This document shows, piece by piece, positions 21,484 to 32,623 of a stretch of DNA of 64,000 nt. The notes beneath the pieces are model-generated. The model searched no databases, had not been told where the DNA came from, and saw only the letters and a program-made list of their open reading frames with translations. Made by a program: the position numbers and the translations under genes. Source of the DNA: Pseudomonas sp. (GTDB lineage: Bacteria > Pseudomonadota > Gammaproteobacteria > Pseudomonadales > Pseudomonadaceae); contig VMRT01000010.1 of the NCBI GenBank assembly GCA_007713455.1, positions 310,001 through 374,000 of the forward strand, read 5' to 3'. Within the stretch, counting starts at the first letter, position 1; each line of letters opens with the position of its first letter.

Positions 21484-22167
21484 TCAGCGCGTCTGCCGCT
21501 GCTGCAACAGCAGGTTCTTGTAGCCGCTGGCGGCCAGCGTCTTTTGTGCGGCATTCAGTTGCTCGCGGCTGCCGAAGGGTCCGACCAGTACGCGATACCA
21601 GGGCTCATCACGCACCTTGACGCTTTCCACGCGCACGTCCTGACCAAGCAGGATGATCTGCGCGCGTACCCGATCAGCCTCCGCCTGCTGGCGGAACGAG
21701 CCGGCCTGCAGAAAGAACTGGGTAACGGGTGCCTTGGCCACTGTGGGCGGCGGCGGTGGTACCTGGCCATTGAGTGCGGCCTGCGCGCGGGCTTCGTCGA
21801 TCTTCGCTGCTTCCTCCGGCGTTACCGGCTTAACCGGCGTTACCGGCTTAACCGGCGGTTCCGGCTGCTTGGCTTCCGGCGGCAGAATCACTTCCGACTC
21901 CGGCAGCAGCGTATAGAAGTCGTATTTCGGCTTGACCGTCTGCTCGCTGGCTGGCGTGCGCTTGGGTTGCTCCTTGATCGCGGTCTTGGGTGCGTCCTTG
22001 TTGCGCTTGACCTCCTCGCCACCCGGCTCAAGGCTCATCAGAAACATGATGAAACCGCCGATGACCAGGCCACAGACCAGCCAGATCCAGCCTGGTACGG
22101 CCTGTTTGGCGGGCGCCTGATAGCGGCTCGCGCCTCGTTTGGGCGCGGCTTTCTTCCTTGCAGCCAC
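21484..22167 (-). CDS. FtsN-like SPOR domain membrane protein
   Basis: SPOR proteins bind denuded septal peptidoglycan and take part in cell division or envelope maintenance. The 227-residue product has a basic N-terminus (KKAAPKRGAS), one membrane helix (about residues 27-46), a proline-rich periplasmic linker and a C-terminal SPOR domain (about 148-222: VTQFFLQAGSFRQQAEADR...WYRVLVGPF). This layout is that of a short FtsN. The linker includes a duplicated hexapeptide PVKPVT encoded by an 18-bp tandem repeat. The stop is 3 bases from the shared terminator. The gene starts directly after argS on the same strand, so the two are one transcript. Confidence 0.9.
   Translation of the reverse strand: MAARKKAAPKRGASRYQAPAKQAVPGWIWLVCGLVIGGFIMFLMSLEPGGEEVKRNKDAPKTAIKEQPKRTPASEQTVKPKYDFYTLLPESEVILPPEAKQPEPPVKPVTPVKPVTPEEAAKIDEARAQAALNGQVPPPPPTVAKAPVTQFFLQAGSFRQQAEADRVRAQIILLGQDVRVESVKVRDEPWYRVLVGPFGSREQLNAAQKTLAASGYKNLLLQQRQTR
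21818..21853 (-). repeat. 18-bp tandem duplication in the SPOR linker
   Basis: The unit GGCGTTACCGGCTTAACC occurs twice without interruption. Because it is a multiple of three, copy-number change would lengthen or shorten the periplasmic linker without breaking the frame. Confidence 0.8.
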
Positions 22168-23907
22168 TTACATGCGCTCCAGAGTTTCCAGGCCGAGAAG
22201 TTCCAGGCCCTGCTTGAGGGTCTTGCCGGTCAGGGCAGCGAGGCGCAGTCGACTCTGCTTCTGCTCTGGCTGTTCGGCGCTGAGGATCGGGCAGTGCTCG
22301 TAGAAACTGGAGAACAGCCCGGCCAGATCGTACAGGTAAGCGCACAGCAAGTGCGGTTCGCCTTTCTCACCGACGCTGTTCAGCACTTCGCCGAACTGGG
22401 CGAGCTTGGCGGCGAGCGCCAGTTCCTGCTCAGCCTCGAGCTGAATCTGCCCGGCGATCTCATCGATGCCTTGACCCAGCTTGCGGAAAACGCTGGCCAC
22501 GCGGGTGTAGGCATAGAGCAGGTAGGGCGCGGTGTTGCCTTCGAAGCTCAGCATCAGTTCGAAGTTGAAGCGATAGTCGCTGGTGCGGTGCTTGGACAGG
22601 TCGGCATATTTGACGGCGCTGATACCCACCGCGCGGGCGATCTGGCGGAGCTCGGCTTCATCGAGGTCCGGATTCTTGCCCTTGACCAAGGCATAGGCGC
22701 GCTGCTCGGCTTCGTCGAGCAGATCGATCAGCTTTACCGTGCCGCCGTCGCGGGTCTTGAACGGGCGGCCGTCGGCGCCGTTCATGGTGCCGAAGCCCAT
22801 GTGCTCAAGCTGCATGCCGGCATGGACGAAGCCGGCGCGACGCGCCACTTCGAAAGCCATCTGGAAATGCAGGGCCTGGCGCTGATCGACGAAATACAGC
22901 GCGCGATCGGCATGCAGGACCTGGCTGCGGTAACGCATGGCCGCCAGGTCGGTGGTGGCGTAGAGGTAGCCGCCGCCGGCCTTCTGCACGATCACCGGGA
23001 GCGGATTGCCTTCGGCGTTCTTGAATTCGTCGAGGAAGACGCACTGCGCGCCGTTGTCCTCGGTGAGCAGACCTTTACTGCGCAGGGCTTCGACGATATC
23101 TGCAAGCTCGGCGTTGTAGGCGCTCTCACCCTTGACGTCGGCCGGGGTCAGCTTGACGTTGAGGCGGTCGTAGATCTTCTGGCAGTGCGACAGGGAAATA
23201 TCGTTGAAGCGCGTCCACAGGCTCAGGCATTGTGCGTCCCCGGCTTGAAGCTTTACCACCAGTTCGCGGGCGCGGTCGGCGAACTCGGCGGACTCGTCGA
23301 AGCGCTGTTTCGCTGCGCGATAGAACTGCTCCAGGTCGGACAGCTCGCTTTCCGCCGCCGCCGGTTTCTCCTCCAGGTAAGCCAACAGCATGCCGAACTG
23401 GGTGCCCCAGTCGCCGACGTGGTTCTGCCGGATCACCTCGTCGCCGAGGTGCTCGAGCACACGACCGACGGCGTCACCAATAATGGTCGAGCGCAGGTGG
23501 CCAACATGCATCTCTTTCGCCAGGTTCGGCGATGACAGGTCGATCACCACGCGCTGGGGCGCCGACGCCTTGCGCACTGCCAGCTGTGGATCGGCCAGGG
23601 CCGCTTCGAGGCGCTCGGCCAGTGCGTCGCTGTTCTGGAAGAAGTTCAGAAAGCCTGGTCCGGCGATTTCCACCTTGCTGATCTGCGCGTCCTGCGGCAG
23701 CGCGGCGATCAGCTTCTCGGCCAGGTCGCGCGGCTTCAGCCCGGCCGGTTTGGCCAGCATCATGGCGATGTTGCTGGCGAAATCGCCGTGGCTCTTGTCT
23801 CTGGTGTTTTCCACCTGAATCGCGGGGGTCAGCCCTTCAGGCAGGACGCCTTCGGCGGTCAGGCGGACGAGGGCTTGCTGGATCAGGTGGCGAATGCTGT
23901 CTTTCAT
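22168..23907 (-). CDS. argS: Arginyl-tRNA synthetase
   Basis: ArgS charges tRNA-Arg with arginine. The 579-residue class I synthetase has the N-terminal additional domain ([16 protein letters not shown]), the HIGH motif as HVGHLRST near residue 129, and the C-terminal DALR anticodon-binding domain ([23 protein letters not shown] onward in pieces). The ATG at 23907 fits the family N-terminus; a longer frame to 23946 does not. It is downstream of priA and directly upstream of the SPOR gene on the minus strand. Confidence 0.96.
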   Translation of the reverse strand: MKDSIRHLIQQALVRLTAEGVLPEGLTPAIQVENTRDKSHGDFASNIAMMLAKPAGLKPRDLAEKLIAALPQDAQISKVEIAGPGFLNFFQNSDALAERLEAALADPQLAVRKASAPQRVVIDLSSPNLAKEMHVGHLRSTIIGDAVGRVLEHLGDEVIRQNHVGDWGTQFGMLLAYLEEKPAAAESELSDLEQFYRAAKQRFDESAEFADRARELVVKLQAGDAQCLSLWTRFNDISLSHCQKIYDRLNVKLTPADVKGESAYNAELADIVEALRSKGLLTEDNGAQCVFLDEFKNAEGNPLPVIVQKAGGGYLYATTDLAAMRYRSQVLHADRALYFVDQRQALHFQMAFEVARRAGFVHAGMQLEHMGFGTMNGADGRPFKTRDGGTVKLIDLLDEAEQRAYALVKGKNPDLDEAELRQIARAVGISAVKYADLSKHRTSDYRFNFELMLSFEGNTAPYLLYAYTRVASVFRKLGQGIDEIAGQIQLEAEQELALAAKLAQFGEVLNSVGEKGEPHLLCAYLYDLAGLFSSFYEHCPILSAEQPEQKQSRLRLAALTGKTLKQGLELLGLETLERM

Positions 23908-24021
23908 GGTCGGCTCAGTCCGCAAGTGTGCGCGAAAACCCGGCATTATCGGGGCGCGATGGGTATCGCTTCAAGGTGCGTGGCGCGCAGGGCGGCAAAA
24001 GTCCGGGTTTCGATCAGGTGA

Positions 24022-26244
24022 TCAGAACAGATCGATCGGGTCGACATCCAGGCTCCAGCGCACGGCGCGACCGCCGGGCAGTTGTTCGAGCATCGGGACC
24101 CAGGCGTCCATCAGCCGGTGCAGGGTCGCCCGCGCGTTGCCCTGAAGCAGTAATTGCGCCCTGTAGCGGCCGGCACGCCGTTCCATCGGTGCGGGAACCG
24201 GTCCGAGCAGGTCGACGCCGTTGAGCTGCAGCTGGTCGAGCAACTGTTCGGCGAGGTTGCAGGCGTCGTCAAGGAAGGCTTCGGCCTGGCCGGGCTTCTG
24301 TGCCTCGGCGCGCAGCAGCGCCAGATGGCTGAACGGCGGCAGACCGGCCGCGCGGCGCTCGGACAGGGCCTGCTCGGCGAAGGCGAAATAACCCTGTTCG
24401 GTCAGCTGCACCAGCAGCGGATGGTCGGCCAGATGCGTCTGGATGATGACCTTGCCAGGCTCCTCTGCGCGCCCGGCGCGCCCGGCGACCTGGACAATCA
24501 GCTGGGCCATGCGCTCGCTGGCGCGGAAGTCGGCTGAGAACAGCCCGCCGTCAGCATCGAGAATCGCCACCAGCGTGACGCGCGGAAAATGGTGACCCTT
24601 GGCGAGCATCTGCGTGCCGACCAGCAGGCAGGGTTCGCCGCGGTTGATGGTGCCGATCATCTGCTCCATCGCGCCCTTGCGCGAGGTGCTGTCGCGGTCG
24701 ATACGCAGCACCGGATAGTCGGGAAAGAGGATGCCCAGGCGCTCCTCGGCGCGTTCCGTTCCGGCGCCAACCGGGCGCAGATCCACCTTGCCGCAGTCCG
24801 GACAGCTGCGCGGCGGTCGCTCGACGTGCCCGCAGTGGTGGCAGCGCAGTTCGTTGTGACGTTGATGCAGGGTCATCCGCGCGTCGCAGCGTGGGCACTG
24901 GCTGAGCCAGCCGCAGTCATGGCAGAGCAGGGTGGGGGCGAAGCCTCGTCGGTTGAGGTAGACCAAAACCTGCTGGCCGGCGCCGAGGGTCTGGCCGATG
25001 GCCTGTTGCAGCGGGCCGGATATGCCGGCGTCCAGCGGGCGACTCTTGACATCCAGGCGCAGGAAGCGCGGCGACTGCGCATTGCCGGCCCGTTGCGTCA
25101 GTTTGAGCAGCGCATAGCGGCCGCTGTGGGCGTTGTGCAGGCTTTCCAGCGAGGGCGTGGCCGAACCGAGCACAATCGGCAGGTTCTCCTGGCGCGCGCG
25201 CAGCAGGGCCAGATCGCGGGCGTGGTAGCGCAAGCCTTCCTGCTGTTTATAAGAGGCGTCGTGCTCCTCGTCGATGATGATCAGGCCGGGATTCTTCATC
25301 GGCGTGAACAGGGCCGAACGGGTACCGATGATGATGTCCGCTTCGCCATCGCGGGCGGCGAGCCAGGCATCGAGTCGTTCACGATCGTTGACGTTGGAGT
25401 GCAGCAGCGCGATCCGGGCGTTGAAGCGCTGTTCGAAGCGGGCAAGCGTCTGTGGCCCCAGGTTGATCTCGGGGATCAGCACCAGCGCCTGCTTGCCGGC
25501 TTCTAGTACGCGATGAATCAGTTGCAGGTAGACCTCGGTCTTGCCGCTGCCGGTCACCCCCGCCAGCAGGAACGCCTGAAATCCTCCGAGGCCCGCGCTC
25601 ACCGCCTCGAAGGCCGCGCGTTGCTGTGTATTCAAGGTGAGTTCGGCCTGTAGCAGCCAGCCGCCACTGTGCCCGCGCGTCGGCCTGCTGCGGCGGGATT
25701 CGATACGCACCAGGCCCTTTTCCAGCAGCAGGTCGAGGCTGTCCTTGTTCAGCTGCAGTTTGCTGAGCAGCGCATGTGGCAAGCCGTGAGCGTGCTGGGC
25801 GATGGCCTTCAGCGCTTCGCGCTGCCTGGGTGCACGAACCAATCGCGGATCGTCAGGGCTCGCGTCTTCGGCTACGTGCCAGTAGCGCTCTTGTCGCGCT
25901 TCAGCGGGTTCGCCCTGACGCAGCAGTACCGGCAGTGCCCAGCTGAGGGTGTCGCCAAGGCTGTGCTGATAATACTGCGCGGTCCACAGGCAAAGCTTGA
26001 ATAGCGGGGCGGGCAGGGGTGGTTTGCTATCCAGCAGTTCCAGGGCTGGCTTGAGCTTCTCCGCCGGCACTTCGCTGTGGTCGCTCAGCTCGACCAGAAT
26101 GCCGACCACTTCGCGTCGACCGAATGGCACGCGCAGGCGTACGCCTGGTTGAAGAGCGGCGGGTGACACGCCAGCCGGCGGCAGGTAATCGAACAGGCGA
26201 CGCAGGGGGGAGGGCAGCGCCAGGCGTAGGATGCTGGAAGACAC
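24022..26244 (-). CDS. priA: PriA, primosomal replication restart helicase
   Basis: PriA recognises stalled forks and D-loops and reloads the replisome. The 740-residue SF2 helicase has the 3'-DNA-binding domain at its N-terminus (SSILRLALPSPLRRLFDY), Walker A GVTGSGKTEVY, the DEEH box IIIDEEHDASY, and the zinc-binding insertion with eight cysteines (CHDCGWLSQCPRCDA... and CHHCGHVE...SCPDCG). The GTG at 26244 is preceded by AAGGA at 8 bases; the frame stays open to 26670, but that extension would run antisense through all of rpmE and has no family match. It is divergent from rpmE. Confidence 0.95.
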   Translation of the reverse strand: MSSSILRLALPSPLRRLFDYLPPAGVSPAALQPGVRLRVPFGRREVVGILVELSDHSEVPAEKLKPALELLDSKPPLPAPLFKLCLWTAQYYQHSLGDTLSWALPVLLRQGEPAEARQERYWHVAEDASPDDPRLVRAPRQREALKAIAQHAHGLPHALLSKLQLNKDSLDLLLEKGLVRIESRRSRPTRGHSGGWLLQAELTLNTQQRAAFEAVSAGLGGFQAFLLAGVTGSGKTEVYLQLIHRVLEAGKQALVLIPEINLGPQTLARFEQRFNARIALLHSNVNDRERLDAWLAARDGEADIIIGTRSALFTPMKNPGLIIIDEEHDASYKQQEGLRYHARDLALLRARQENLPIVLGSATPSLESLHNAHSGRYALLKLTQRAGNAQSPRFLRLDVKSRPLDAGISGPLQQAIGQTLGAGQQVLVYLNRRGFAPTLLCHDCGWLSQCPRCDARMTLHQRHNELRCHHCGHVERPPRSCPDCGKVDLRPVGAGTERAEERLGILFPDYPVLRIDRDSTSRKGAMEQMIGTINRGEPCLLVGTQMLAKGHHFPRVTLVAILDADGGLFSADFRASERMAQLIVQVAGRAGRAEEPGKVIIQTHLADHPLLVQLTEQGYFAFAEQALSERRAAGLPPFSHLALLRAEAQKPGQAEAFLDDACNLAEQLLDQLQLNGVDLLGPVPAPMERRAGRYRAQLLLQGNARATLHRLMDAWVPMLEQLPGGRAVRWSLDVDPIDLF

Positions 26245-26340
26245 TCGATGATCCTTGGTGATGTGCGGCGATGGTAAACGATGACGCGATTCGGCGTCGT
26301 CGCGAGCGCGCCAGCGGCTCAGCGCGTCTGTCGCCCGCGC

Positions 26341-26368
26341 TTGCATCACCCTAGCGCTCTGGTATGAT
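26341..26368 (+). promoter_or_regulatory. Sigma70-type promoter candidate for rpmE
   Basis: TTGCAT and TATGAT are separated by 16 bases and stand ~70 bp before the rpmE start. This is a good match to the -35/-10 consensus in the only gap available between priA and rpmE. Confidence 0.55.
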
Positions 26369-26436
26369 TCGCGCCCTACTTCGTGCGGTACTCGACATAG
26401 GGTCGGGTGGCGGCACACAATCCTAGAGGATTCACC

Positions 26437-26649
26437 ATGAAAGCCGATATCCATCCTAATTACGTCGAAATCGAGGCCACCTGCAGCTGTGGCAACGTCA
26501 TCAAGACCCGCTCCACGCTGGGCAAGAACCTGAGCCTCGACGTGTGCTCCGAGTGCCACCCGTTCTACACCGGCAAGCAGAAGGTGCTGGATACCGGCGG
26601 CCGTATCGATCGCTTCAAGCAACGTTTCGGTGTGTTCGGCGCCAAGTAA
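26437..26649 (+). CDS. rpmE: 50S ribosomal protein L31, zinc-binding form
   Basis: L31 bridges the two ribosomal subunits. The 70-residue protein keeps the four zinc ligands C16, C18, C37 and C40 (CSC and CSEC), so it is the C+ form that is replaced by a cysteine-free paralogue under zinc limitation in many bacteria. The ATG at 26437 has AGAGGA upstream. It is expressed divergently from priA, and a terminator hairpin ~40 bases after the stop lies inside the next reading frame. Confidence 0.97.
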   Translation: MKADIHPNYVEIEATCSCGNVIKTRSTLGKNLSLDVCSECHPFYTGKQKVLDTGGRIDRFKQRFGVFGAK

Positions 26650-26669
26650 GCTGGCGTACCGGGAATCCA

Positions 26670-27464
26670 ATGGGGTTTTCCGAGCACATGAAAAAGGCGT
26701 CCCTGGTGGGCGCCTTTTTCGTTTCCGTCTTCTGGCAAATTCAAGCGCTTGCCTTCTGCCCGTCGCCGGGGCGCTTGTCGACGCTGGAAGTGGCCCAAGT
26801 CGTTGACGGCGATACGCTGCGTCTGGTCGATGGTCGCAGCGTGCGGCTGATCGGCATCAACACGCCGGAGCTGGGGCGTGACGGGCGCAAGGCCGAGCCT
26901 TTCGCGCTGGCCGCACGGCGCCGACTGCAGGCATTGGTGCATGCCAGTGACGGGCGGGTCGGTCTGGTCCTGGGCCAGGAGCGGCAGGATCGCTATGGGC
27001 GCACGCTGGCCCATGCTTATGACGCGCAGGGACGTAATCTCGAAGCCGTGCTGCTTGCCGATGGCCTTGGCTTCATGGTCGCGGTGGCGCCGAATACACG
27101 GCTGGTGGCCTGTCAGCAGCGGGCCGAGCAGCAGGCGCGGCAAAACGGTCTGGGTGTCTGGCGCGAGCTGAAGCCCGGCTCGCCGCAATCGTTGAGGCGT
27201 GGTGGCTTCGCGCTGCTCGAAGGCAGGGTCGAGCGGGTCGAGCGCAATCGCGGCGGCTATTGGCTGGAAATGGATGGTCCGCTGGTGGTGAACATACCGC
27301 CGCAGGCGCTTGACGCATTCGATGTCCGGACAATGACCGTGCTTGCCGGGAAGCGACTCGAGCTGAGGGGCTGGGTAGTCGACCGCCGCGGACGGGTGGG
27401 GGCCGGGCAGGCCCGCTGGATGCTGCGCGTCACCCATCCGGCGATGCTGGGGTTGACGCGCTGA
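26670..27464 (+). CDS. Exported thermonuclease-like (SNase family) protein
   Basis: This 264-residue protein carries a staphylococcal-nuclease-like domain: VVDGDTLRLVDGRSVRLIGINTPELG (about residues 45-70) with the Asp/Arg/Glu pattern of the calcium-dependent active site, then GQERQDRYGRTLAHAY. The N-terminus from the internal ATG at 26688 (MKKASLVGAFFVSVFWQIQA) is a clear signal peptide ending before AFCPSP, so the enzyme is predicted to be periplasmic or secreted. The start may therefore be 26688 rather than 26670; both have weak ribosome sites. The C-terminal ~100 residues form a separate beta-rich domain. The signal-peptide codons coincide with the rpmE terminator hairpin. Confidence 0.85.
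   Translation: MGFSEHMKKASLVGAFFVSVFWQIQALAFCPSPGRLSTLEVAQVVDGDTLRLVDGRSVRLIGINTPELGRDGRKAEPFALAARRRLQALVHASDGRVGLVLGQERQDRYGRTLAHAYDAQGRNLEAVLLADGLGFMVAVAPNTRLVACQQRAEQQARQNGLGVWRELKPGSPQSLRRGGFALLEGRVERVERNRGGYWLEMDGPLVVNIPPQALDAFDVRTMTVLAGKRLELRGWVVDRRGRVGAGQARWMLRVTHPAMLGLTR
26691..26720 (+). terminator. rpmE terminator hairpin lying inside the nuclease coding sequence
   Basis: AAAAAGGCG and CGCCTTTTT form a 9-bp stem around an 11-base loop, ending in a T run. It is placed as expected for rpmE, but it also encodes residues KKASLVGAFF of the nuclease signal peptide. Confidence 0.75.
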
Positions 27465-27613
27465 TCGGCTGTTCGTAACGGCGCGTGAATCTACCCGGAA
27501 AGTCGTAGCGGCTTGGGCTTGACAGTCAGCCGGCCCGCTGGCTTGTGAGTGCGCTTGTTCTTGGCGTATGCTCGACCGCCTGTCTGTCCCAGTAAAATAA
27601 GCGGAAATGCCAC

Positions 27614-28882
27614 ATGACTGACCTGAAAACTGCCGCGCTCGAATACCATGCCCAGCCCCGTCCAGGGAAATTGAGCGTCGAGCTGACCAAGCCCACCGCC
27701 ACCGCTCGTGATCTTTCCCTGGCCTACAGCCCGGGTGTAGCCGAGCCTGTGCGCGAGATCGCTCGCGATGCGGAGCTGGCTTACCGCTACACTGGCAAAG
27801 GCAACCTGGTGGCTGTTATCTCCGACGGCACCGCTATTCTCGGCTTGGGCAACCTTGGCCCGCTGGCTTCCAAGCCGGTGATGGAAGGCAAGGGCGTGCT
27901 GTTCAAGCGTTTCGCTGGCGTCGACGTATTCGACATCGAAGTCGATGCGGAAAGCCCGCAGGCCTTCATTGATACCGTCAAGCGCATCTCGATCACCTTT
28001 GGTGGCATCAATCTGGAAGATATCAAGGCGCCGGAGTGCTTCGAGATCGAGCGGGCGCTGATCGAGCAGTGCGATATCCCGGTTTTCCATGACGACCAGC
28101 ATGGCACCGCCATCGTGACGGCTGCCGGCATGCTCAATGCGCTGGAAATCGCCGGCAAGACTCTCGAGCAGGCCAAGATCGTCTGCCTCGGTGCTGGGGC
28201 TGCCGCAACCTCGTGCATGAAGCTGCTGGTCAGCATGGGTGCGAAAATCGAGAACATCTTCATGATCGATCGCAAGGGCGTCATCCACGCCGGTCGTGAC
28301 GATCTGAACCAGTACAAGGCTGTGTTCGCCCATGAAACCGACAAGCGCACTCTGGACGATGCGCTCGAAGGTGCCGACGTTTTCGTCGGCCTGTCAGGCG
28401 CCAACCTGCTGAGTCCGGAAGGTCTCAAGCGCATGGCGGCCAATCCGGTTGTCTTCGCCTGCTCCAATCCTGATCCGGAGATCAGCCCGGAGCTGGCGCA
28501 TGCGACGCGTTCGGATGTCATCATGGCAACTGGTCGCTCGGACTACCCGAACCAGGTCAACAACGTATTGGGCTTCCCGTTCATCTTCCGTGGCGCGCTG
28601 GATGTTCGCGCCAAGCGCATTAACGAGGAGATGAAGATCGCGGCCGCCATTGCGCTGCGCGATCTCGCCAAGTTGCCAGTGCCGGCTGAAGTGGCTGCTG
28701 CGTACGGTGTGGATAGTCTGGAATTCGGCCGCGAGTACATCATTCCGAAGCCAATGGATCCGCGTCTGATCACGTTGGTGTCTGATGCCGTGGCCAAGGC
28801 AGCCATCGAAAGTGGCGTGGCGACATTGCCTTACCCGTCGCATTATCCGCTGCAGTCGGTTAACGACGTTTTCAACGGCTGA
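27614..28882 (+). CDS. maeB: NADP-dependent malic enzyme, short form
   Basis: Malic enzyme converts malate to pyruvate and CO2 with reduction of NAD(P), supplying NADPH. The 422-residue protein covers only the catalytic and cofactor domains and lacks the phosphotransacetylase-like tail found in ~760-residue MaeB proteins. Landmarks are [14 protein letters not shown], the metal-binding [11 protein letters not shown] near residue 160 and the Rossmann loop [12 protein letters not shown] near residue 195. It stands alone, with ~150 bp upstream and a strong terminator shared with the convergent ponA. NADP specificity is assigned from the Pseudomonas orthologue, not from the sequence alone. Confidence 0.93.
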   Translation: MTDLKTAALEYHAQPRPGKLSVELTKPTATARDLSLAYSPGVAEPVREIARDAELAYRYTGKGNLVAVISDGTAILGLGNLGPLASKPVMEGKGVLFKRFAGVDVFDIEVDAESPQAFIDTVKRISITFGGINLEDIKAPECFEIERALIEQCDIPVFHDDQHGTAIVTAAGMLNALEIAGKTLEQAKIVCLGAGAAATSCMKLLVSMGAKIENIFMIDRKGVIHAGRDDLNQYKAVFAHETDKRTLDDALEGADVFVGLSGANLLSPEGLKRMAANPVVFACSNPDPEISPELAHATRSDVIMATGRSDYPNQVNNVLGFPFIFRGALDVRAKRINEEMKIAAAIALRDLAKLPVPAEVAAAYGVDSLEFGREYIIPKPMDPRLITLVSDAVAKAAIESGVATLPYPSHYPLQSVNDVFNG

Positions 28883-28890
28883 CCGCGCTG

Positions 28891-28927
28891 AAAAAACAAA
28901 CCCCGCCAAGGCGGGGTTTTTTGTTGG
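28891..28927. terminator. Bidirectional terminator between maeB and ponA
   Basis: ACCCCGCC and GGCGGGGT pair closely, with an A-run before and TTTTTT after, so both convergent genes get a proper T-tract. Confidence 0.92.
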
Positions 28928-28945
28928 CTGGCGAAAATCGGTCGA

Positions 28946-31378
28946 TCAGAACAGATCCAGCGGGGCGGCTTCATCGGCCGGAAGAGGGCTTCCAGGTGCC
29001 TGGATTCCAGAGTCGAATTCACCCATGGGGGGCGGCGAATCCTCGCTCTTGAAGACCTCGAAATAGGCGTCAGGCGTGCTGGGTGTGGCAGAGCGACCGC
29101 TGACCGGATCGATGCGCAGCTTGAGCAGCCCGTCCGGCTCCGCTGGCGGGTGCTCGGGCATGTCCTTTAGCACTGCGCTCATGTAGCTCATCCAGATCGG
29201 CAGAGCGACCGTGCCGCCATATTCGTTGCGCCCCAGGCTTTGTGGCTGGTCGAAGCCCGCCCATACCGTGGTTACGATGTCGGCGTTATAGCCGGAGAAC
29301 CAGCTGTCGATGGAGTCGTTGGTGGTGCCGGTTTTGCCTGCGATGTCACCGCGCCCCATGGCCAGCGCACGTCGCCCTGTGCCGCGCTTGATAACGTCCT
29401 GCAGCATGCTGGTCATGATGTAGGCGGTACGTTCATCGAGTACCTGCTCGGCAAGGCGTGGTTCGGCGTCGAGTGCCTCGCCGTCATTCAGGTCTCTAGT
29501 GTCAGGCGCTGCGTAAGCCTCGGCCTCTGTTTCCTCGATCTGGGTATTTCGCGATGGCACGCGTGCCGGGTTGGCCTCGAAGAGCAGCTTGCCTTCACGG
29601 TCTTCTATGCGCTGGATCAGGTATGGCTCGATCTTGTACCCACCGTTTGCAAAGGTCGTCCAGCCGGTGGCGATCTCCATAGGTGTAAGCGTCGCCGTAC
29701 CCAATGCCAGAGATAGGTTGCGCGGCAGGTCCTGCGGATTGAAACCGAAGCGGCTGATGTAATCGATCGTGTGGTCGATGCCCATTGTCTGCAGCAGACG
29801 AATCGAAACCAGATTCCTCGATTTGTACAGCGCCTCGCGCATGCGGATCGGACCGAGGAACGTATTGTTGTCGTTCTTCGGGCGCCAGATGCGGTCCATG
29901 CCCTGTTCGACAAAGACGATGGGGGAATCGTTGACTAGGCTCGCGGCGGTGTAGCCCGCGTCCAGTGCTGCGCTGTAAATGAACGGTTTGAAGCTTGACC
30001 CGGGTTGGCGCTTGGCCTGGATGGCGCGGTTGTAGTTGCTCTGGCCAAACGAGAAACCGCCTGCGAGCGCTTCGATCGAACCATCCTGGGGGTCGAGTGA
30101 AACCAGTGCCGCCTGCGCCTGCGGCACCTGGCTGAATACGGCTGTTTCATCATCCTGCCAGCGAATGCGGACCACGTCGCCTAGCTTGACCACGTCGGCT
30201 GGGCGCTGCGGCCTTGGTCCCATGCTGTTGATGCCGAGGTAGGGACGGGCCCACTTCATGCTGTCCCAGGCGACTGCGTGCTCGTTTCCGTCGCGCGTCA
30301 GCACCAGAATCCCGCTGGTCTCTACCTGCGTGACGACGGCCGGCTGCAGCCCGGAAAGGCTTCGGTACTTGGCCAGCTCGCTGGGCCAGCTATCGCGCGG
30401 CAGTTCTGCGAGGCGCGCTTCCGGTCCGCGGTAGCCGTGCCGCTGGTCGTATTCAATCAGTCCGTTGTCGAGTGCGAGGTTGGCAGCAAGCTGCCGCTCG
30501 CTGGACACCGTGGTCTTTACCCGGAAGCCATCCGTGTAGGCAGCGCTGCCGAAGCGGCCCACCATCTCGGCGCGCGCCATCTCCGCGATGTAGGCGGCAT
30601 CCAGCTCGGGGGCTGCGCCGTGGTACCGAGCGGTCTCAGGTTCGGCGAGTGCTTGCCGATAGCTAGTTTCATCCAGTGAGCCAAGTCTGTGCATGCGGCC
30701 CAGGATCCAGTCGCGTCGTTCTTTACTGCGGGTCGGATTAACCAATGGGTTGAATGCAGAAGGTGCCTTCGGCAGGCCGGCGATCATCGCCAGCTGTGCG
30801 ACGCTAAGCTCCGAAATGGGCTTGCCGTAATACACCTGAGAAGCCGCCTCGATTCCATAGGCACGATTGCCAAGGTAGATCTTGTTGACGTACAGCTCGA
30901 GGATTTCGTTCTTGCTGAGCTCGCGCTCTATCTGCAATGCCAGCAGTATCTCATTGATCTTGCGTGAGAAACTCCGCTCACTGGTAAGGAAGTAATTCTT
31001 CGCCACCTGCATGGTAATGGTGCTGCCGCCGGTCTGAATCTGCCCACTTTTCAATAATTGCGTGGCAGCGCGCATCAGGCCGGTTATGTCGACGCCATAA
31101 TGATTAGCGAAATTGTCGTCCTCGGCAGCCAGCAGTGCGTGGATGAATTCCTCAGGGATGTCCTCGAAGTGGATCGGTGAGCGTCGCATCTCCCCGAACT
31201 CGGCGATCAGCTTGTCATCCGCGCTATAAACCCGCAGCGGAATTTGAAGCTGTATGCTCCGCAGGGAATCGACGGAGGGGAGGTTGGGGCTGAGGTAGAG
31301 AAATGCGCCGCTGATGCTCAGCAAGAGTGCGCAAAAGACTGCGAAGCACGACCAGAGAAAAAATTTCAAAAAACGCAT
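28946..31378 (-). CDS. ponA: Penicillin-binding protein 1A
   Basis: PBP1A is a bifunctional inner-membrane enzyme that polymerises glycan strands and cross-links peptides. The 810-residue protein has an N-terminal membrane anchor (residues about 5-30), a glycosyltransferase domain with the catalytic AAEDDNFANHYGVD near residue 88 and GGSTITMQVAKN, an OB-like insertion typical of PBP1A, and a transpeptidase domain with the active-site serine in RQPGSSFKPF, the KSRN triad and KTGTT. The C-terminal tail is proline-rich and acidic. It is divergent from pilM, a conserved arrangement (ponA-pilM) in gammaproteobacteria. Confidence 0.96.
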   Translation of the reverse strand: MRFLKFFLWSCFAVFCALLLSISGAFLYLSPNLPSVDSLRSIQLQIPLRVYSADDKLIAEFGEMRRSPIHFEDIPEEFIHALLAAEDDNFANHYGVDITGLMRAATQLLKSGQIQTGGSTITMQVAKNYFLTSERSFSRKINEILLALQIERELSKNEILELYVNKIYLGNRAYGIEAASQVYYGKPISELSVAQLAMIAGLPKAPSAFNPLVNPTRSKERRDWILGRMHRLGSLDETSYRQALAEPETARYHGAAPELDAAYIAEMARAEMVGRFGSAAYTDGFRVKTTVSSERQLAANLALDNGLIEYDQRHGYRGPEARLAELPRDSWPSELAKYRSLSGLQPAVVTQVETSGILVLTRDGNEHAVAWDSMKWARPYLGINSMGPRPQRPADVVKLGDVVRIRWQDDETAVFSQVPQAQAALVSLDPQDGSIEALAGGFSFGQSNYNRAIQAKRQPGSSFKPFIYSAALDAGYTAASLVNDSPIVFVEQGMDRIWRPKNDNNTFLGPIRMREALYKSRNLVSIRLLQTMGIDHTIDYISRFGFNPQDLPRNLSLALGTATLTPMEIATGWTTFANGGYKIEPYLIQRIEDREGKLLFEANPARVPSRNTQIEETEAEAYAAPDTRDLNDGEALDAEPRLAEQVLDERTAYIMTSMLQDVIKRGTGRRALAMGRGDIAGKTGTTNDSIDSWFSGYNADIVTTVWAGFDQPQSLGRNEYGGTVALPIWMSYMSAVLKDMPEHPPAEPDGLLKLRIDPVSGRSATPSTPDAYFEVFKSEDSPPPMGEFDSGIQAPGSPLPADEAAPLDLF

Positions 31379-31531
31379 CAGGGTTCTTGGAATCCAGGAT
31401 TGGGGGGAGGAAGACTGCGGAGATGCTGAAAGGGAAAACCGTTCACATTATATGCGTTTTTTTTGCCGGGTAGCCATTTGCGCTTCTGTCAAGGCTGTTA
31501 TCTAATGTGGATAAACATAATTAATCCGTAA

Positions 31532-32622
<1,091 letters not shown>

Positions 32623-32623
<1 letters not shown>

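Noticed and set aside
26244..26670. Extension of priA upstream to 26670
   Set aside because: It would lie antisense through all of rpmE and has no family homology; the GTG at 26244 has a proper ribosome site.
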